64,000 bases of DNA. Origin: G963662655 sp963666875. GTDB taxonomy: Bacteria > Cloacimonadota > Cloacimonadia > Cloacimonadales > JAIOQZ01. Within the stretch, counting starts at the first letter, position 1; every line of letters starts with the position of its first letter. Made by a program: the position numbers and the translations under genes. The DNA is taken from assembly GCA_963666875.2 (NCBI GenBank), contig CAXXPU010000003.1:7719-71718 (forward strand), written 5' to 3'. Below, one piece after another: positions 1 through 9,680 of this stretch. The notes beneath the pieces were generated by a model. The model was not told the DNA's origin. It was given only the letters and a program-made list of their open reading frames with translations, and did not search any database.

Positions 1-1
1 G

Positions 2-730
2 AACGGAACGCACTGCCTCTCCTGCCGTCCCGACGAACCGGGTCTTTACTCGATCGCCACACCCTGGACGACGTTCATGTACGACGCAGAAATCGGCTTC
101 CAATACAAATACAAGATGCCCATGTACGGCAACGACGGCGTATTCTTCATTCTCGAGACCGATGAAACCGCCGATACGCTCCTCTTCCTCGGAGCCGGAG
201 GCGCGCTGTACGACAAGGGACGTCCGGCGCCGGAAGTCTATATCGAAGGCGACTGGGCAGAGTACAGTATCGATCCGTCCGACTATCTCGTCGAATCGCC
301 GCCCTATTCAACGCATTACCGGTTGCGGCTGGATTTCCTCTTCTACGAGCTGTCTGAAGGCTTCAACGAGTACGGGAGTATGGACGAAATCGGCGCATTC
401 ATCGACGATTACAGTTATATCCCGCCCGAAATCGACTACGATATCGACACGGATGAGGATAAACCCATCGCGCTTTCGATCTATCCCAACCCGGTTCGCA
501 GCGGCGACAACCTGACCATCGCCTTCTCGCTGGTGCAAGATCGGGAGGCCGACATCGATATATTCAACATCCGCGGGCAAAAAGTTCGCGGATTCAATCT
601 GACGGATTCGCGGTTCGTCTCGTGGGATATGCGCGATGCAAGCGGCAAATCGGCTGCTTCCGGCGTATATTTCGCACGGGTGCGATCCGGCAACAGACAA
701 ACAACAAAGAAATTCCTGCTGGTACGATGA
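2..730 (+). CDS. Secreted protein with Por/T9SS-type C-terminal sorting domain (5' end cut off)
   Basis: The frame is open to the window edge, so only the last ~242 residues are seen; the first in-window ATG is at 77. The body has no family I recognise. The last ~80 residues are a typical FCB sorting domain: it begins around SIYPNPV, carries a GQKV-type turn and an ASGVYFARV-type strand, and ends in KKFLLVR. In the type IX secretion family this tail directs export across the outer membrane and is then removed or anchored; that role is inferred from similarity. The stop overlaps the next gene's ATG (ATGATG at 727-732), so the two are probably co-transcribed. Confidence 0.8.
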   Translation, partial: NGTHCLSCRPDEPGLYSIATPWTTFMYDAEIGFQYKYKMPMYGNDGVFFILETDETADTLLFLGAGGALYDKGRPAPEVYIEGDWAEYSIDPSDYLVESPPYSTHYRLRLDFLFYELSEGFNEYGSMDEIGAFIDDYSYIPPEIDYDIDTDEDKPIALSIYPNPVRSGDNLTIAFSLVQDREADIDIFNIRGQKVRGFNLTDSRFVSWDMRDASGKSAASGVYFARVRSGNRQTTKKFLLVR

Positions 731-2703
731 TGAAAACGACGACATTGATTCTATTGCTCGCACTCTGTGCAGGCTGCTTCGCGGAATTCCCGATCGGCGC
801 TTATACCTATATGAAATCCTATTCGGACGAGCAATTGTATCCTCTTTTAGCGGAAGCGGGATATGATTTCTTCGTCGGTGAAACCGAATTGGGAAGCGAC
901 GATCAGGCACAAACACTGCTCGAACGGTCTGGGAAATACGGGCTGAAACTCCTCCTGATAGACCGACAGGAACTGTACGATTATTCGTGCTCGAATCACC
1001 TGCTCCTCGATGTGAAAAACGGACCCGGTTCCGGCGACGGCTGGTATATACTGGGTCAGGAAACGGGCAGGGCAATCGGCGATCAGTGGGTATGCGAAAC
1101 GAACAAGGATCAAGCAGGCTATGCCATTAACGGCATACAGTATCGGAAGAACGGGCAGCCGCTCGATCACACCTTCTTCGTCTCGGATAAAGACATGCTA
1201 TACATTCGTGTTCGCATGTCGTGGTCTGCCGGTGCAGGTAAAATCCCGCCAGGCAGCAATATCGTCAGCGCGACCCTGTACGGCTTTGCCGACGGAGACC
1301 GAACAAAGCCCGTCAAACTGGATCTCCTCGGGCCCATTTTAACCGAGAATTCGTTCAGCGAGGAGCCGAGGGATTACATTTTCACCTGCACAATCTCGAA
1401 AATACCGGCATCGTGCCGAAGAAAATCGGACTATTTCTGGATGCTGTACGGTCCCGATTTCAGGCTTCGCTGGAACGGCTTGGGCACTCTTCGAATCGAT
1501 GAGATCGAGATTTACGATACGTCCTACAAACATCTGAGCGACGGAGAAGAGACCGCAAACATCCTCACCCGTATGGCACAGATTGCCGAAAATCCCAACC
1601 TGATGGGCATCATGGTCAAGGACGAACCCTGCACGCCGCAATTCGACGGTATAAGGCTCTTCAAAGAAATCGTCGCTCGAAACGCGGACTGGAAAATCCC
1701 AATCATGACGGCGAATTGGATGCGACAGTACGATCAGTCCGGAGGCAGCTATATACCCTGGGACGATTTCCTCCAGACAACCAGACTCGATTACATCGGT
1801 CCGGATATCTACCCCGTCAGCGCCAGCATACAGTGGAACAGCGATCCTCAATACCGAACATGGCATATCCAGACGAAGCTCGACGAAATGACCGATCTCT
1901 ATCGGATGCACAAGAAAAGCGCACTCCGGCATGACGCGAAATTCATTGCAGTCGTGCAGACAACCGGTTACTGGTATGGCAATGACACGACCGATGGTCG
2001 GTGGAAAGGCTCGATCCTGCCACCGTCGGAGATGATCAAGTGCCTGCGCTATCTGCCGCTGTGCTATGGCGCCGACGGGATTATCGACTGGAAGCTTCGC
2101 TCCGGACGCAGGGCGAATTCAACCACGGAGTGGAAGTATTTTTACCAGCAATCGCCCATCGATATGGACGGCAACACAACACCGCAATACGACGCGATCA
2201 TGGAAAGCAATGAGCGAATTCACGCGTATGGCTCGATCCTGCAAGGCCTTCAGTGGATCGGCGCGCATCACGATCCGAAAGAGATCGCCGGAATGACGCC
2301 CGTATTACGCAAGGTCGAGGTGAAGTCGGCAGATTCAAGCGCTTACACGGGAAACGTCGAGGTGGGGCTGTTTCAGGACGAATCACTCTATTTCATGATC
2401 GTCAACAGGCGGACGAATTTCCTGAAACCTCAGTACGGCAATCGCGATGGAGTGGTGGAAAACGTCGGAGCGAACGGAAAGGACGTCGCCGAGGCGTTCG
2501 CTATTGCGCAGGATCAGACGCTGACTCTTCATTTCAACGACGACTACGGTTTTCGATGGTATCTGGAGGAGATGATCAGCGGTGAGAAGAATCGTCTCAC
2601 CGTGAATCATAGCGCTACGATCACGATTCCCGCCGGTGAAGGGCGACTCTACAAGCTTATGGCTGAATCAGATCCTTCGGGTATAATCCAAGACCACCGT
2701 TGA
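727..2703 (+). CDS. Secreted TIM-barrel glycoside-hydrolase-like protein
   Basis: About 658 residues. I chose the ATG at 727 because it overlaps the stop of the preceding gene and gives a clean signal peptide (MMKTTTLILLLALCAG, then CFA/E); the open frame extends back to 622 without a signal. Residues ~15-50 describe a barrel start (GAYTYMKSYSDEQLYPLLAEA region), and the middle carries NPNLMGIMVKDEP, LDYIGPDIYP and a CYGADGIIDWKL stretch, as in extracellular barrel hydrolases of the GH42/GH2-like superfamily. The D-E of KDEP is a candidate acid pair. A beta-rich domain follows. The substrate cannot be told. The gene converges with the DUF3667 gene and overlaps its 3' end by 47 bases. Confidence 0.6.
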   Translation: MMKTTTLILLLALCAGCFAEFPIGAYTYMKSYSDEQLYPLLAEAGYDFFVGETELGSDDQAQTLLERSGKYGLKLLLIDRQELYDYSCSNHLLLDVKNGPGSGDGWYILGQETGRAIGDQWVCETNKDQAGYAINGIQYRKNGQPLDHTFFVSDKDMLYIRVRMSWSAGAGKIPPGSNIVSATLYGFADGDRTKPVKLDLLGPILTENSFSEEPRDYIFTCTISKIPASCRRKSDYFWMLYGPDFRLRWNGLGTLRIDEIEIYDTSYKHLSDGEETANILTRMAQIAENPNLMGIMVKDEPCTPQFDGIRLFKEIVARNADWKIPIMTANWMRQYDQSGGSYIPWDDFLQTTRLDYIGPDIYPVSASIQWNSDPQYRTWHIQTKLDEMTDLYRMHKKSALRHDAKFIAVVQTTGYWYGNDTTDGRWKGSILPPSEMIKCLRYLPLCYGADGIIDWKLRSGRRANSTTEWKYFYQQSPIDMDGNTTPQYDAIMESNERIHAYGSILQGLQWIGAHHDPKEIAGMTPVLRKVEVKSADSSAYTGNVEVGLFQDESLYFMIVNRRTNFLKPQYGNRDGVVENVGANGKDVAEAFAIAQDQTLTLHFNDDYGFRWYLEEMISGEKNRLTVNHSATITIPAGEGRLYKLMAESDPSGIIQDHR

Positions 2704-3418
2704 AGACGTGCATGTCCAGCATGAAAAGAATCATGAACGGCACGAAGAAGAGGATCGCGGTGATCACGCTGGTGAGTATCGCTTTGATGTAAACCCGGAT
2801 ACGTTTCTTCTCCGTCAGACTGATGTAAAAATACACCGGCACGATGATCATTGCGCCAAACGTCGCGTAGCTGTGCATCTTCGACCAGAACAAGGTCACA
2901 GTCACAAGCGCGTTGAACAGGTTCGTGTGCCCGATCGCATACATGTTCAGGATCAGATGCTCCGAGAAGTTGAACTTCCATTCCCGAAAGAATAGTTTCG
3001 TCATCAGCGCGTAGATGGGCAGCGATATCAGGAACATGGCCGTCATATTGCTCGTGGTCCAGAGGTTCACGTTTCTGGCGACGCCATCAACCTCGATCTT
3101 CGCCATGTAGGCATTTTCGGGATTGATCAGGACATTCAGCAGCGTCATCAGCGCAGTCGTCCAGAAGAGGTAGCGCAGTGGATCGTATATCGGCTTCCTT
3201 CTGCCGGAAAGGTACTGACGAATGATGGTACCCGGTCCGACAGTCAATTCCTTGATGAGAAACAGCATCCCATGTTCGAAATCGAAGGCTTCGAAACACT
3301 TTCTGACGATCAGTCCGAACGTGAACCGTTTCGTCGTTGCTGCCTGCCCGCAGACCGGGCAGTAATTACCTTCGTACTGGTTCCCACAGTTAAGGCATAC
3401 CGTGATTTCTTGTTTCAT
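2657..3418 (-). CDS. DUF3667 family membrane protein with N-terminal zinc ribbon
   Basis: 253 residues from the ATG at 3418, preferred over one at 3454 because the zinc ribbon then starts at once. Residues 8-23 form a C-x2-C-x8-C-x2-C ribbon (C8, C11, C20, C23, with the YCPVCGQ signature). An amphipathic stretch and the PIYDPLRYLFW motif typical of DUF3667 follow, then about five membrane helices. The family is common in Bacteroidota and relatives and has no known function. It is monocistronic here, on the strand opposite its neighbours, and its tail lies antisense to the hydrolase-like gene. Confidence 0.75.
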   Translation of the reverse strand: MKQEITVCLNCGNQYEGNYCPVCGQAATTKRFTFGLIVRKCFEAFDFEHGMLFLIKELTVGPGTIIRQYLSGRRKPIYDPLRYLFWTTALMTLLNVLINPENAYMAKIEVDGVARNVNLWTTSNMTAMFLISLPIYALMTKLFFREWKFNFSEHLILNMYAIGHTNLFNALVTVTLFWSKMHSYATFGAMIIVPVYFYISLTEKKRIRVYIKAILTSVITAILFFVPFMILFMLDMHVFNGGLGLYPKDLIQP

Positions 3419-3511
3419 ATCGAGCCGCCAAACGTTTTTTTGAAAAATCCACATTTTTCCAATGGTGTCAAGCCCGTTTTTAAAAATGCTAATGATCCCT
3501 TATACATTTCA

Positions 3512-3539
3512 TTGACAACCTTGTGCCTTCGAACATAAT
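3512..3539 (+). promoter_or_regulatory. Sigma70-type promoter for the YadA-head/S74 operon
   Basis: TTGACA at 3512-3517, 16 bases, then CATAAT at 3534-3539, in an AT-rich stretch. The start codon it serves is at 3586, behind a GGAGG ribosome site. Confidence 0.65.
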
Positions 3540-3585
3540 AAGTGAGTGGAATAGTGTGTTAAAAAAAGGAATATATGGAGGACCT

Positions 3586-6336
3586 ATGAGGACAGCGCGA
3601 TTTTTTCTAATTACAGCGATGGTTCTGATCTGCCTGACAGCCATACTTCAGGCTTCGGAACCGCTTTTCTATGTCAGTACGGCGGAAGGCGATACGATTT
3701 TCGCCGTGTATCCATCAGGAATCAAGGTACGAAACGCCACCGGCGAGGATATCTTCATCGCGGATCGGGACAGCGTACGCATCTACGTGGATGAAGACGC
3801 CATGCGCACCAGCCGTGGAAGCTTCGCGATCGGCGGTATCGGCAGCGCGACGCGTGAACCGGCCACCGAATATTTTCGTGTTACGCCGGACAGCGTCCGA
3901 GTTTATCTGAAGGAAAACGATCAGCGCACCAGCCGCGGCGGATTTGCGATCGGCGGAACCGCCAGCGCAACGCGTCCGGGCGGTAGCCATTTCTTCAACC
4001 TCGAGAATTCTCACGAGCCCGAGATCATCGATCCAAGCGAAGCGAGAATGCTGTGGTATCCCTATAAAGAAGCCTTCCGGGTCGGGCATGTCGTGATCGA
4101 ATCGCCGGATAGTGTCGGCACAAATTCACTCGCAACCGGTTACGAATCCAAAGCGATCGGCGACTACTCGCAGGCACTCGGTTATCAGGCACGAGCCGTC
4201 TCGGATTATTCGACCGCGATCGGTCTGCATGCGCAGGCTCGCGGCGAGAGCTCCTTCGCATACGGCGACCTCGCCGAAGCCAACGGTGCCGGCTCTTTCG
4301 CGTTCGGTTCCGTCGCACGCGACACGCTGGGTAACATCGTTTACGGCGCGAGCGCGGCAAAGGCCGATGGCGCTTACTCCTTCGCAATGGGTATGGGCGC
4401 AAATACCGGCGGAATATGCTCCATGGCGATAGGCTTCAATGCGAGTGCTCAAAGCAGCAATACGCTCGCTCTGGGACGTAATTCGAGCGCTTCAGGAAGC
4501 AACGCGGTAGCAATGGGTTATTCTGCACATGCTGACGAATACAACTCTCTCGCGATCGGTTTCTACGCAAACGCGACCGGTCGCTATTCGACAGCGCTCG
4601 GTTACTATCCAAGCGCGATAGGCGACTACAGCTTCGCGGTCGGGCGAAATAACACTGCCACGGGCGAATACGCCACATCGATTGGATGCTATAATGAGGC
4701 AGTTGGCGACTACTCAGTAGCCCTCGGACGGCAGTCGGAAACCGGCGATTACGGAACCGCTTCCGGAAGCCACTGCGAAGCGACCGGCGAATACAGTGTG
4801 GCGATGGGAAGGCAGAGTATATCTTCGGGAATATACACTACCACATTCGGCGGATACAGCGAATCGAGTGGAGATTATGCAACCGCCATCGGACGACAGT
4901 CTTTCGCGCGTGGGGACTTTTCGATCGCACTGGGGAGTTTCCATGACGTCGATTCCATGTACAGCGTCGCAATCGGATACAGTTGCCAAACTCACGATAG
5001 ATATGCCATTGCTATCGGAGATTATGCCATCGCGAACGGACAACATTCCGTTTCGCTGGGAAACAGCAACACGGCCAACGGCGATTATAGCTTCGCCACA
5101 GGCAGTTACTCTCAGGCAAACGATTATTACGCATTTGCTGCCGGCACGAACTGCACAGCCGACGGTAATTCCTCGATCGCCATGGGAAGTAATTGCGAGG
5201 CTAAAGATGCGTGGACAATCGCGATGGGATATCACGCAGAAGCCGATGGGCAGTGTTCCATCGCGCTGGGAGACAATGCTGTCGCATCGTCAATAAACCA
5301 TTCTGTCGCCATCGGCGAGGATGTCACTGCCAACGGTATGAACTCCATGGCGCTTGGCAAGAGAGCTTCCACCGGAGGCTACTACGGATGCTTCGTGTAT
5401 GGCGACTACTCGAATGCGGACAGCGTGAAATGCGACGATTTCAACCAGTTCAAGGTTCGCGCGTCCGGCGGATACATTTTCCATACGAATTCGACGATGG
5501 CTCCCGAAAACACTGTCTATATTTACGAAAACGACGGCTCCATGGGGCTCGGAAAGCAAAATCCGGAACACAAGCTCTGCCTGCTGGACACCATCGATAA
5601 CACGACCGGTACCGACGGTACATTTATTGATATCGAAAACACATCCGACAACACCGGCGCGATGACCGGTATCCGTTTCAAGAACGGCAGCCAGACCGAC
5701 GTTTTCAAGGGCGGTATCTTCTTCAACGACTCGAACTCCTGGGGTCGAGGCGATATCGTCTTCGCCACATCCAATACTTATGACGCTATCGATGTCGATC
5801 GCGACGACGCACGGATGGTCGTTTACAGTAACGGAAACGTGGGAATCGGTACACCTGCAAGCGCCAACCCCGGAGCGAAGCTCAGTGTGGACGGCGATGT
5901 AAAACCCTATACCGATGCCGCCCGGGATCTCGGTTCGCTCAGCAATCGCTGGCGTTACGTGTTTGCCTCAGTCGGAACTATACAAACATCCGACGAACGG
6001 CAGAAAGAGAACATCCGACCGATCCGTTACGGGCTTCAGGAAGTGATGAAGCTGCGCCCGGTGCGGTTCCAGTGGAAAGACAATGAAGATCGCAGCGAAA
6101 ACCTCGGCTTGATCGCGCAGGAAACACAGAAGGTCATTCCCGAAGTGGTGATGGTCGGTGAAGACGAGGATAAAACCCTCGGCATGAACTACACGGAACT
6201 GATACCTGTATTGATCAGCGCCATACAGGAACAACAGAAGCAGATAGAGCAGACAAAGCAGGAGGTCGAGCAGCTCAAGCAGCAGCTTGCGAAGGAGAAA
6301 AACCGTAACAGCCAGCATGTAGCCAGCTCCGAATAA
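3586..6336 (+). CDS. YadA-head-repeat fibre protein with C-terminal S74 chaperone domain
   Basis: 916 residues; ATG at 3586 sits 5' of a signal peptide (MRTARFFLITAMVLICLTAILQAS) and follows GGAGG, so it is chosen over the in-frame codon at 3523. Residues ~60-130 hold two copies of a DSVR.Y..E...RTSRG.FAIGG..SATR unit. Residues ~180-605 are about thirty 14-residue YadA-head units of the S.A.G/ALG type, which fold as a left-handed beta roll in trimeric adhesins. A spacer follows, then an S74 intramolecular-chaperone domain (TSDERQKENIRPI, FQWKDNEDR, GLIAQE, NYTELIPVLISAIQ) and a C-terminal Glu/Lys coiled coil. S74 domains usually trimerise phage tail spikes and self-cleave. There is no YadA membrane anchor, so it may be a released or T9SS-independent trimeric fibre. 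It is followed 11 bases later by the next gene. Confidence 0.85.
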   Translation: MRTARFFLITAMVLICLTAILQASEPLFYVSTAEGDTIFAVYPSGIKVRNATGEDIFIADRDSVRIYVDEDAMRTSRGSFAIGGIGSATREPATEYFRVTPDSVRVYLKENDQRTSRGGFAIGGTASATRPGGSHFFNLENSHEPEIIDPSEARMLWYPYKEAFRVGHVVIESPDSVGTNSLATGYESKAIGDYSQALGYQARAVSDYSTAIGLHAQARGESSFAYGDLAEANGAGSFAFGSVARDTLGNIVYGASAAKADGAYSFAMGMGANTGGICSMAIGFNASAQSSNTLALGRNSSASGSNAVAMGYSAHADEYNSLAIGFYANATGRYSTALGYYPSAIGDYSFAVGRNNTATGEYATSIGCYNEAVGDYSVALGRQSETGDYGTASGSHCEATGEYSVAMGRQSISSGIYTTTFGGYSESSGDYATAIGRQSFARGDFSIALGSFHDVDSMYSVAIGYSCQTHDRYAIAIGDYAIANGQHSVSLGNSNTANGDYSFATGSYSQANDYYAFAAGTNCTADGNSSIAMGSNCEAKDAWTIAMGYHAEADGQCSIALGDNAVASSINHSVAIGEDVTANGMNSMALGKRASTGGYYGCFVYGDYSNADSVKCDDFNQFKVRASGGYIFHTNSTMAPENTVYIYENDGSMGLGKQNPEHKLCLLDTIDNTTGTDGTFIDIENTSDNTGAMTGIRFKNGSQTDVFKGGIFFNDSNSWGRGDIVFATSNTYDAIDVDRDDARMVVYSNGNVGIGTPASANPGAKLSVDGDVKPYTDAARDLGSLSNRWRYVFASVGTIQTSDERQKENIRPIRYGLQEVMKLRPVRFQWKDNEDRSENLGLIAQETQKVIPEVVMVGEDEDKTLGMNYTELIPVLISAIQEQQKQIEQTKQEVEQLKQQLAKEKNRNSQHVASSE

Positions 6337-6347
6337 AGGATATCGTC

Positions 6348-9300
6348 ATGATACGACAACGATTTCTCTGGATGATGATCCTTCTGTTCCTGACTACCTG
6401 TCCAGCGCTGTTCGCCGATGTTCACATCAGCCCGAATGGCGTCGTTGGGACGGGAACACAGGGAGGGATCCACGTAACCCAGGATCTGTATAACGACGGA
6501 CAATTCGTATATGCCTCGAGCCACATTCGGTTCTTTGGTGAAGGCGTCAGCAATGTATTGGGCAGGTCGGGGCTCTATGTCCGGCGCCTGGTGCTGGATA
6601 AGAACACCGATGGTTTCCTCTACCTGATGGAGCCGGTCGGCGTGGGCGATTCGTTGCTGCTGCTTTCCGGAGCGATGGATTTCGCAGGTGGAGTCCGACA
6701 GACCGAACCGGTAATATCCAACGCCGGCCGTCGCGATACCGATATGGTCAGGAAGGAAGTCGCCGCAACGTTCGAGCAATCACAGACGAGAAAAAAGACA
6801 TCCCGGAAAGAATTGCAGAAGACCGGCATCGCGGAATCAGTCTTTACCCTCGAAGGCTCGGAACGGGAAGACGAACGTCAACCGTTGATCATCACCGAGC
6901 GCGATGGCAGTCTGATTCTTGGTGACCAGGCAACCATACGGCTTCAGGGCGGTTCACTGTTGCAATCGCCGGGACTCAATGGCGACTACAACCTCATCTA
7001 CCGGTGTCCGCAGACAACCGGAGCCGAGCTTATCTCCTGCGTGAACGCATTACAAAAAATGACGCTCGAGATGACCTCCGGAACCCTGATCCTCAATAAA
7101 AACGCCTGGGTCAATCAATCGCTGACACTCGGAACCGCAAACCTCGACACCGACGAATACACCCTGACCATGGGCGAGACAGCGCCGATAATCGGACACC
7201 CTGACAATATTGTCGGCGACTATACGGGCACGGCGATCGAGGTAAATACAGGCTCGTACATCAACTCGACATTTCTTGTCTATATCAGCGCAGGAACTTC
7301 GATCGGGAACTTCTATCCGCTCTTGTTCACCGAACCGGATATGATCGGGCCATCCGGTTCCGTCGAGCGCCAGTGGTTTGTCGAATCGGATGCCGCGCCA
7401 TATGGCAGAAACATGCAATTCGGATGGCTCATTACCGAGGACAACGGACTGGATCTGTCCAGCGTCCAGCTATGGCGAAGCGACGATCGAAGCCAGTGGA
7501 TGTCGTTCGGTCATCCGCTGGACATGAGCGGCAGTGGCAACTTGCGTGTCATCACTGCCTATAATGTGTCGGAGTTGGGCTGGTGGACGATCGGTCAAGC
7601 GCTGTTCGACATCTCCGAATATACGATCGATATGGGAGAAATTCCCGTCGGTGAAACGACCGCAACTTCCTTCACCATAACGAATCTCACCGACAGCTAT
7701 CAATACGGCTACGTATTCACGCCCGATTGGATTACTGCGGAATATACAAGCAGATCCCGTGCGGCTGCCGGACGCGAACAACCGCTGAACATCGAACGAG
7801 ACGAGACTATCGACCGATCTTATGCCTATTACTCGGTCGACGCGTCAGGAACCACCGGGATTACGCTCCAGTGCAAACCGCAATCTCAGGGAGAATTTGC
7901 CGAATCGATCCAGATACGCCTGTCGTCCAATAACTTCCCCACACGCGTTCTGACTCTCACCGGAACAGGCGTGATGCCGGATATCGAGGTCTCCCCCACC
8001 ACAATGGATGAAACCCTCGCTCAGGATGAGACTACAACCGCACCGCTTACAATACGAAATGTCGGATTGCAGCAGCTCGATTATTCGATCGAATGCGGGA
8101 CCGTCCTGCTGAGCACGACTTTCGACGGTACGTTCCCGCCCACTGGGTGGAGCAGGCAGACTCTATCTGGATCAAGAGCATGGTCCCGATCATCCACGAT
8201 AGGACATACCGATACGTACTCAGCATACGCGAGCCGAAGTTCCGTATATGACAGCAGGTTGATTACGCCGTATATCACGATATCCAGCGCGACTGTGCTT
8301 TCCTACTGGATCCGAACACAGTACCCACCCACATACGGCGGGATGTTCGATGTGGAGATTACCACCGATGGCAGCCACTGGACAAGTATCGATTCATACA
8401 GTCAGAATACGCTGAGCCAGGTATTCGAGCAGAAGACGCTCGATCTCTCTCCATGGAGTGGATCGACCGTCCGCCTTGCCTTCCGTGCCTCGGAAAATTA
8501 CATGGGGGATGGCGTTTTTCTGGATGATGTATTGGTCAAGGACACCGCGCCGGTTTCATGGCTGAGCGTAGTGGAATCTGCCGGATCGATACCGGCGGAA
8601 AGCTACCTCGATGTCGATATCCAGCTTGACGCGTCCGGGCTGTCCGACGGGACATACGACGCGGGACTGCTCATCACGAGTAACGATCCGCTCGAGCCTC
8701 TCGTCTCTGTTCCGGTCACGCTCAATGTCCAGACTGCCGCATGCCATCTCTCGGTGTCCGATATCGAGTTCGGAACCATTGTGCTGGGAGAGGATTCATT
8801 CGGTTTTTTCACAATCAACAATACCGGAAACGCACCGCTCGAAGGCTCCATTTCGGCGCCCGACACATACAACATTGTCACTTCCCACAGACGTACCGAC
8901 AGTGCGCGGAAAGAAACATTGCAGCTAACGAACGCGAATGACGATCCGATCCGCGAGACGGTCAATTTCAGCATCACTGCCGGCGGTTCTCTCAGTTATT
9001 CGATCACCTTCACACCGGAGGCGATCGGGCAGTACGAGGACATCCTGACCATCACCCACAACGCGCCCGGCTCGCCGGATCATATCACGCTTCTGTCCGA
9101 TGTTATCACGACACCGACCGTCACGACGATCGCTGTGACCGACATCGAATACACTACCGCGGTCGTGGTCGGCAACGTATCTGCAACCGGCGGCGCTGAG
9201 GTTTCATCGCGCGGAGTCTGTTGGGATACGCAACATCATCCAACGCTGGACGACAGCTACACGACCGAAGGCTCCGGTACCGGAGCGTTTACGAGCACCC

Positions 9301-9680
9301 TGACGGGTTTACAGCCCGAAACGCACTACTACGCCAGGGCTTATGCTATCAACGCCGCCGGAACCAACTACGGCGTCCAGCTCGATTTCTATACCCTCGC
9401 GCTCGGCCCACCCGCAGCACCGCAGGATGTTCAGATTTCCGTCACCGATACCGGCATCTACCTGACCTGGAACGAGGTGATCGACGCAGACGAATATTAC
9501 ATCTACCGTGTGGACAATCCATCGATTACCGACTGGGGAGAACCGATCGGCAGCACGTCGGGAACAAATTGGCTGGATACGGCGCCGCTCCGCGACGGGA
9601 TGGCGTATTACCGTATCACGGCGGTGCGGAATGTCAGAACTGTAAACACGGAAAGTGGCGGTGAATCAGTTCGAAAATAG
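6348..9680 (+). CDS. Large secreted ASPM-like/FN3 repeat protein
   Basis: 1110 residues with a signal peptide (residues 1-23, ending ALFA/D). The first ~400 residues are beta-rich and resemble secreted repeat proteins of FCB bacteria (SPNGVVGTGTQGGI...). Two or three ASPM/SPD-2/Hydin-like beta sandwiches follow (FDISEYTIDMGEIPVGE near 424; PDIEVSPTTMDET near 545; LSVSDIEFGTIVLGE near 800). A MAM/cleaved-adhesin-like module lies between them (FPPTGW to FLDDVLV). Two fibronectin type III domains end the protein (SSRGVCWDT...; PAAPQDVQISVTDTGIYLTW). No sorting domain is present. It lies in an operon with the S74 fibre gene, suggesting both serve the cell surface. It overlaps the converging TPR gene by 15 bases. 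Confidence 0.75.
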   Translation: MIRQRFLWMMILLFLTTCPALFADVHISPNGVVGTGTQGGIHVTQDLYNDGQFVYASSHIRFFGEGVSNVLGRSGLYVRRLVLDKNTDGFLYLMEPVGVGDSLLLLSGAMDFAGGVRQTEPVISNAGRRDTDMVRKEVAATFEQSQTRKKTSRKELQKTGIAESVFTLEGSEREDERQPLIITERDGSLILGDQATIRLQGGSLLQSPGLNGDYNLIYRCPQTTGAELISCVNALQKMTLEMTSGTLILNKNAWVNQSLTLGTANLDTDEYTLTMGETAPIIGHPDNIVGDYTGTAIEVNTGSYINSTFLVYISAGTSIGNFYPLLFTEPDMIGPSGSVERQWFVESDAAPYGRNMQFGWLITEDNGLDLSSVQLWRSDDRSQWMSFGHPLDMSGSGNLRVITAYNVSELGWWTIGQALFDISEYTIDMGEIPVGETTATSFTITNLTDSYQYGYVFTPDWITAEYTSRSRAAAGREQPLNIERDETIDRSYAYYSVDASGTTGITLQCKPQSQGEFAESIQIRLSSNNFPTRVLTLTGTGVMPDIEVSPTTMDETLAQDETTTAPLTIRNVGLQQLDYSIECGTVLLSTTFDGTFPPTGWSRQTLSGSRAWSRSSTIGHTDTYSAYASRSSVYDSRLITPYITISSATVLSYWIRTQYPPTYGGMFDVEITTDGSHWTSIDSYSQNTLSQVFEQKTLDLSPWSGSTVRLAFRASENYMGDGVFLDDVLVKDTAPVSWLSVVESAGSIPAESYLDVDIQLDASGLSDGTYDAGLLITSNDPLEPLVSVPVTLNVQTAACHLSVSDIEFGTIVLGEDSFGFFTINNTGNAPLEGSISAPDTYNIVTSHRRTDSARKETLQLTNANDDPIRETVNFSITAGGSLSYSITFTPEAIGQYEDILTITHNAPGSPDHITLLSDVITTPTVTTIAVTDIEYTTAVVVGNVSATGGAEVSSRGVCWDTQHHPTLDDSYTTEGSGTGAFTSTLTGLQPETHYYARAYAINAAGTNYGVQLDFYTLALGPPAAPQDVQISVTDTGIYLTWNEVIDADEYYIYRVDNPSITDWGEPIGSTSGTNWLDTAPLRDGMAYYRITAVRNVRTVNTESGGESVRK

